Of a stretch of 64,000 nucleotides of DNA, positions 61,201 through 64,000 are shown in pieces. The notes beneath the pieces were generated by a model. It saw only the letters and a list, made by a program, of their open reading frames with translations, made no database searches and was not told the DNA's origin. The translations under genes and the position numbers were made by a program. The number at the start of each line of letters is the position of its first letter. Position 1 is the stretch's first letter. This stretch comes from Odiellus spinosus (lineage: Eukaryota; Arthropoda; Arachnida; Opiliones; Phalangiidae), in assembly GCA_963920705.1 (NCBI GenBank), contig OY987226.1, positions 23,114,136-23,178,135 of the forward strand, given 5' to 3'.

Positions 61201-63166
61201 TTGAGGTTAGCGCTCACTCTTGTTTTTCGCGCCCTTATTTTTTTTATATCATCATAAACCAGGATCCCTGAAGCGTCAGAGGTGAGTATCAGTTCAGCGC
61301 CTGAAGAAGGACTGTGGAATTTTACCAAAAAAAAAAAGTTTTGCAACTGGGATTTCTAAAATAAGTTGGGATTTTTCCGCTCATTAATTGTGACATCTTC
61401 AAATATATCAAAACAGACTATGACTCTTAATTATTTTTTTTTTATTTTTGCTAGCGTGATGCAACCGGGGTCTGGCTGGAAGGTTATTTCTGCTAGATAT
61501 GTGGCGACACGTTGATAGAAACTTATAGAACTTTTCCAGCTGGACTCCCCTCTGTGATTTTTAGACAGATTGATGATTAATTTCAAAAGAGATAGTTTCA
61601 AGTTCTCAAAGAAAGGATGCTATATTTAAGAAAGAAATAAAGTATTGAATTATAACTAGAATAAAAGTTTGAATTATTCAAGTACAAGATAATTATGTCG
61701 TATAGAGGGAAGGAGATTCGACCCTATTCTTCAGGGGAGGGTATATTGATGTATATATATAATTATAGATATCCTCAACAGGTTCTCCTAGCTATTCCTA
61801 AAAATGTAATAAAACTAGTAACTGGAAAGGAAAGTGATTAGAATAAGTAGAAATCCAATCCTTCTAGCTGTTAGTCTTTTTGGTTTGACTTGGACCATAT
61901 TTTCTAAGATCACAAAAAACTGTTACACGGGATGGCATCAACTTGTAGCATCACTTTTTACTTTTCATCCCCATTTGATTAGTTATATGAGACCTCTGGT
62001 AAAGGGTTCACTAGATTTGGTCAAAATGCTTCCATTCTACTTGTGAGATTTAGCCAATTTAAGTGTTAATCTAATGTCATCAACAGGTGAAGTTGAATTG
62101 GAAAATTTGCCTCTGAAAAAGGATGCTTTAAAGTATCTAGGTTTACCTGTGGAAGTAAAAGCTGGTAAGAATATAACTAAGAGCATTCACCTTACCCTTT
62201 TGAACCAATCTCAGTTAAATTTTATACACAAATATTTGTTGGCATAAAATTGTTGTTCTGTATAAAAGCCAAATCCAAACTTTGAGCCTTTCAAGGGTTT
62301 TTAAGTTGTCAAATTGCCATATAAACTCGAACTCTGCGCTTTTTCAAACCTTTTTGCACTCGAAAAGGTGAGTGGTTCCCGAATTACGAGGAAGTTAATT
62401 ATAGTGCACAAAGTTTCATTGAGAATGGTAGAAAATGTTTATATATAAATGTTCGAAGCAACTTAGTTTAGCCAGTATTGTTTAGAATTTTGTTACAAGT
62501 CTATTCACTCTACATTCAAGGATTCGTTGGGAAAATCCGTCTGCAAATACCGGTTTACAGGCTACGGAGTGAACCATGGGTGATTTCAATCGAGAAGTTA
62601 TATTTGGTTGCTGGTCCACTCGTAAATGAAAAAGTATGATTTTGCCTCTTATTTATAATCACTTGATATATTTTATTTCAATTTCTTGCTCATAGTTATG
62701 TGACATTATTTCACTTCGTAAAGTGATCGTATAAAATCCTTTAATTATATAATTTTGTGATTTATATCATATTCTTTATCATTAACTTTTGTATTTAGTA
62801 CGATGAAGAAAAAGAAGAGCAGATCCGCCAGGAATCCAAACTTAGTCAATTAGATGCTCTTGAAAATAAATGGAAAGTAGAAAATGAAGCCAAAAAGGAA
62901 TCATCATATTATGCCAATTCATATTCTTCTTGGCTCTCCTATGGAACATCGTTTGTTTCTAATATTATTGAAAACATTCAGGTTGGATATTCAATATATT
63001 GATCTGTATATTCTGGTTTTTAGTTTTACAATGGTATTTTATCCTCTAGCTTAAAATTAAAGATGTACATTTGCGTTATGAAGATTGTCATAGCATACCT
63101 AACACTGTATTTGCGGCTGGAATACTTATTAATAATTTCTCAGCTCAAAGCACGGATGGAAGTTGG
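55201..63166 (+). CDS. VPS13D: VPS13D, five N-terminal exons (gene continues past the window)
   Basis: Exons 55201-55297 (ATG), 62087-62164, 62521-62633, 62799-62981 and 63050-63166; all GT-AG, and the phases join into 196 codons. The start [20 protein letters not shown] and [13 protein letters not shown] match the chorein N-terminus. Next come [35 protein letters not shown] and [16 protein letters not shown]. These agree with VPS13D ([22 protein letters not shown]) rather than VPS13A/C (PWKNLYTQPV). Then an [11 protein letters not shown] helix, [18 protein letters not shown] and [15 protein letters not shown]13 proteins are bridge-like lipid transporters at membrane contact sites; VPS13D acts in mitochondrial and peroxisomal maintenance. 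Intron 1 is 6.8 kb and full of mobile DNA; introns 2-4 are 68-357 bp. The last visible donor is TGG|GTAAGC. Confidence 0.95.
56010..57655 (+). mobile_element. Long-TIR DNA transposon remnant in VPS13D intron 1
   Basis: TIRs of about 350 bp (56010-56370 and 57300-57655) start GGATCAAACACGTTGACC. Flanks ATAG / ATAT agree at 3 of 4 bases. Between them are broken open frames, 56677-56994 and 57016-57207, then an out-of-frame stretch. The stretch around 57170-57330 ([28 protein letters not shown], then [10 protein letters not shown] in another frame) looks like the C-terminal block of the 5-kb element at 10080-15113. A poly-C run interrupts the left interior at 56458-56476. Confidence 0.8.
57656..58402. 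other. VPS13D intron 1 sequence, nothing recognised
   Basis: No exon, repeat pair or RNA gene seen. Confidence 0.35.
58403..58592. mobile_element. Tc1/mariner-like MITE, best preserved copy
   Basis: CCCTTACCGAAAAAACTTAG ... CTAACTTTTTTTGGTAAGGG with TA on both sides (58401-58402 and 58593-58594). The interior repeats 'ttccccaagacctcttaaga' in two near-tandem copies. Confidence 0.85.
58803..59244. mobile_element. TTAA-flanked element, AGGGAGCAAAACTGG family
   Basis: AGGGAGCAAAACTGGAAATT plus 'ggtacaa' at the left pairs imperfectly with 'ttgtaccatttagtttttccc' at the right; TTAA at 58799-58802 and 59245-59248. More diverged than the other TTAA elements. Confidence 0.6.
59927..60608. repeat. 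682-bp near-perfect palindrome in VPS13D intron 1
   Basis: Arms 59927-60253 and 60283-60608 (~327 bp each) are inverted copies with few mismatches; the loop is ~29 bp (60254-60282). Ends GAATTGGCCTTATTCCTATT and its complement. No TSD seen. Each arm has its own open frame at the outer end, mirror images of each other. Transcription of VPS13D would make a long hairpin RNA here. Confidence 0.92.
60609..62086. other. Remainder of VPS13D intron 1, nothing recognised
   Basis: AT-rich; an open frame at 61834-62046 has no family resemblance and no suitable splice phase for VPS13D. Confidence 0.4.
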
Positions 63167-63374
63167 GTAAGCTAAGGAACTAACTTGGGGACAGTACACA
63201 GGCACAGAACTAGAGTTTGTTAGCCTCTCTGAAGTGTGTTAGTCGACTTATTCTTGTTTTTAATCGCACTTAAATCAAAATGGAAGCCCATTTTATGCTT
63301 TTAAACATTACCTCTCTCTGGTCTGAGATAGGAACTTTAATAGTTATTTTTCCTGATTTTTATTGAAATCATTA

Positions 63375-63620
63375 TTTAAAGAAAACACGCAACCTGACTC
63401 AATTCAGACCTTGTCAAATTGATCTTGATCCAAGTTAGTGAATTTAATCTTCTGCAATTGAAAAAATTCTGGGCTACTTTTACCTACGTTCGACGTCAGT
63501 TTTCTATTTTATTTCTATGTGCTTAGATAAAATAACAAGAAGATTAAATTTGCGGCAAGCTTGGGGCGAGATCAATTTGACAAGGCTCTAATCGAGTCAG
63601 GTTGCATGTTTACTTTTAGA
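63375..63620. repeat. Inverted-repeat (MITE-like) element in VPS13D intron 5
   Basis: 'gcaacctgactcaattcaga' + 'ccttgtcaaattgatct' (from 63389) against the inverted copy ending at about 63606, with 'gagtcaggttgc'. Arms ~68 bp, spacer ~85 bp. No TSD identified. Confidence 0.75.
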
Positions 63621-63907
63621 GATTAATTTCATTCTATAATTTTATTTTGTACAGTTATGAAATCATTTACAAAAATAGGTTTTACTCTTTTTTTTCAACT
63701 CGTAATTGTTTAAATTGAATGTTTAAGAGAAAAACAAAACATCTGGCCCAGACGCTCTAAATTTTTGGTCCTCCCAATTTTGTTTTTTAATACATAAAAA
63801 ATATAAATATTACGATAAATTGTGGTACATTTTTATCAAAAATATGTTCAATTGGTTTTTTAAGTAAAAATTAATTTTAAAATTACCAAATTAAAACCCA
63901 ATTTTGT

Positions 63908-63916
<9 letters not shown>

Positions 63917-63945
<29 letters not shown>

Positions 63946-63995
63946 GTATATATGTATATGCATATGTGTATGTGTACGTATATATACATAAACAA
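63917..63995. repeat. (TA)n/(TATG)n microsatellite at the window edge
   Basis: Pure TA for ~20 bp, then TATG-rich variants. Nothing else recognised between 63621 and 63916. Confidence 0.8.
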
Positions 63996-64000
63996 TATAA

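Noticed and set aside
61292-61330. Second possible hammerhead (CCTGAAGAAGGACTG)
   Set aside because: It has the CTGAAGA string but no stem II complement and no GAAAC, so the core cannot form.

Overview
This is eukaryotic, almost certainly metazoan, nuclear DNA. It is AT-rich, the genes are split by introns with GT-AG borders, and both introns and intergenic DNA are packed with DNA-transposon remnants, MITEs, foldback elements and satellites. The genes point to an arthropod: an ERR-type nuclear receptor, an NPC2/ML protein resembling arthropod group-2 allergens, and a short interstitial run of the arthropod-type telomere motif TTAGG/CCTAA. The species cannot be named from the sequence. All gene names come from reading translated exons by eye; no search was run.

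Layout. 1-5.2 kb: MITEs, then the last two coding exons of an estrogen-related-receptor-like gene (+). 6.3-7.6 kb: a three-deep nest of terminal-inverted-repeat (TIR) elements. 10.1-15.1 kb: a 5-kb decayed transposon with ~460-bp TIRs and a TAAT target-site duplication (TSD), holding a second element that itself holds a PIF/Harbinger-like element. 15.6-23.9 kb: GINS subunit SLD5 (GINS4) on the minus strand, six exons found and the first missing. 24.2 kb: a hammerhead-ribozyme motif of the Penelope type. 25.9-26.6 kb: a broken THAP gene (-). 27-30.8 kb: a minisatellite, an inverted-repeat element with a THAP-like mini-ORF, and two exons of an unidentified minus-strand gene. 32.4-36.4 kb: a 35-bp minisatellite, then a 1.8-kb (TA)n block that is itself a giant imperfect inverted repeat. 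36.5-38.6 kb: a TTAA-flanked MITE, a 1.4-kb foldback and a 39-bp minisatellite. 38.8-42.1 kb: an intronless-CDS C2H2 zinc-finger gene of 1117 aa (+). 43.6-44.7 kb: a complete four-exon NPC2/ML gene (-). 46-54 kb: accessory DNA with at least five TIR elements that have clear TSDs, plus two tentative exons of an unidentified gene (-). 55.2 kb to the window edge: the 5' end of VPS13D (+), five exons, whose 6.8-kb first intron holds another long-TIR transposon, two MITEs and a 682-bp near-perfect palindrome.

The genes do not form a pathway. They are unrelated housekeeping or regulatory genes: nuclear receptor, DNA replication (GINS), a zinc-finger protein, sterol/lipid binding (NPC2-like) and inter-organelle lipid transfer (VPS13D). 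The most unusual content is the mobile DNA: several TIR families readable to the base with intact TSDs of 3, 4, 7 and 8 bp or TTAA, two three-level nests, and an apparently unnamed family with a CAAGAA terminus and 7-bp duplications.
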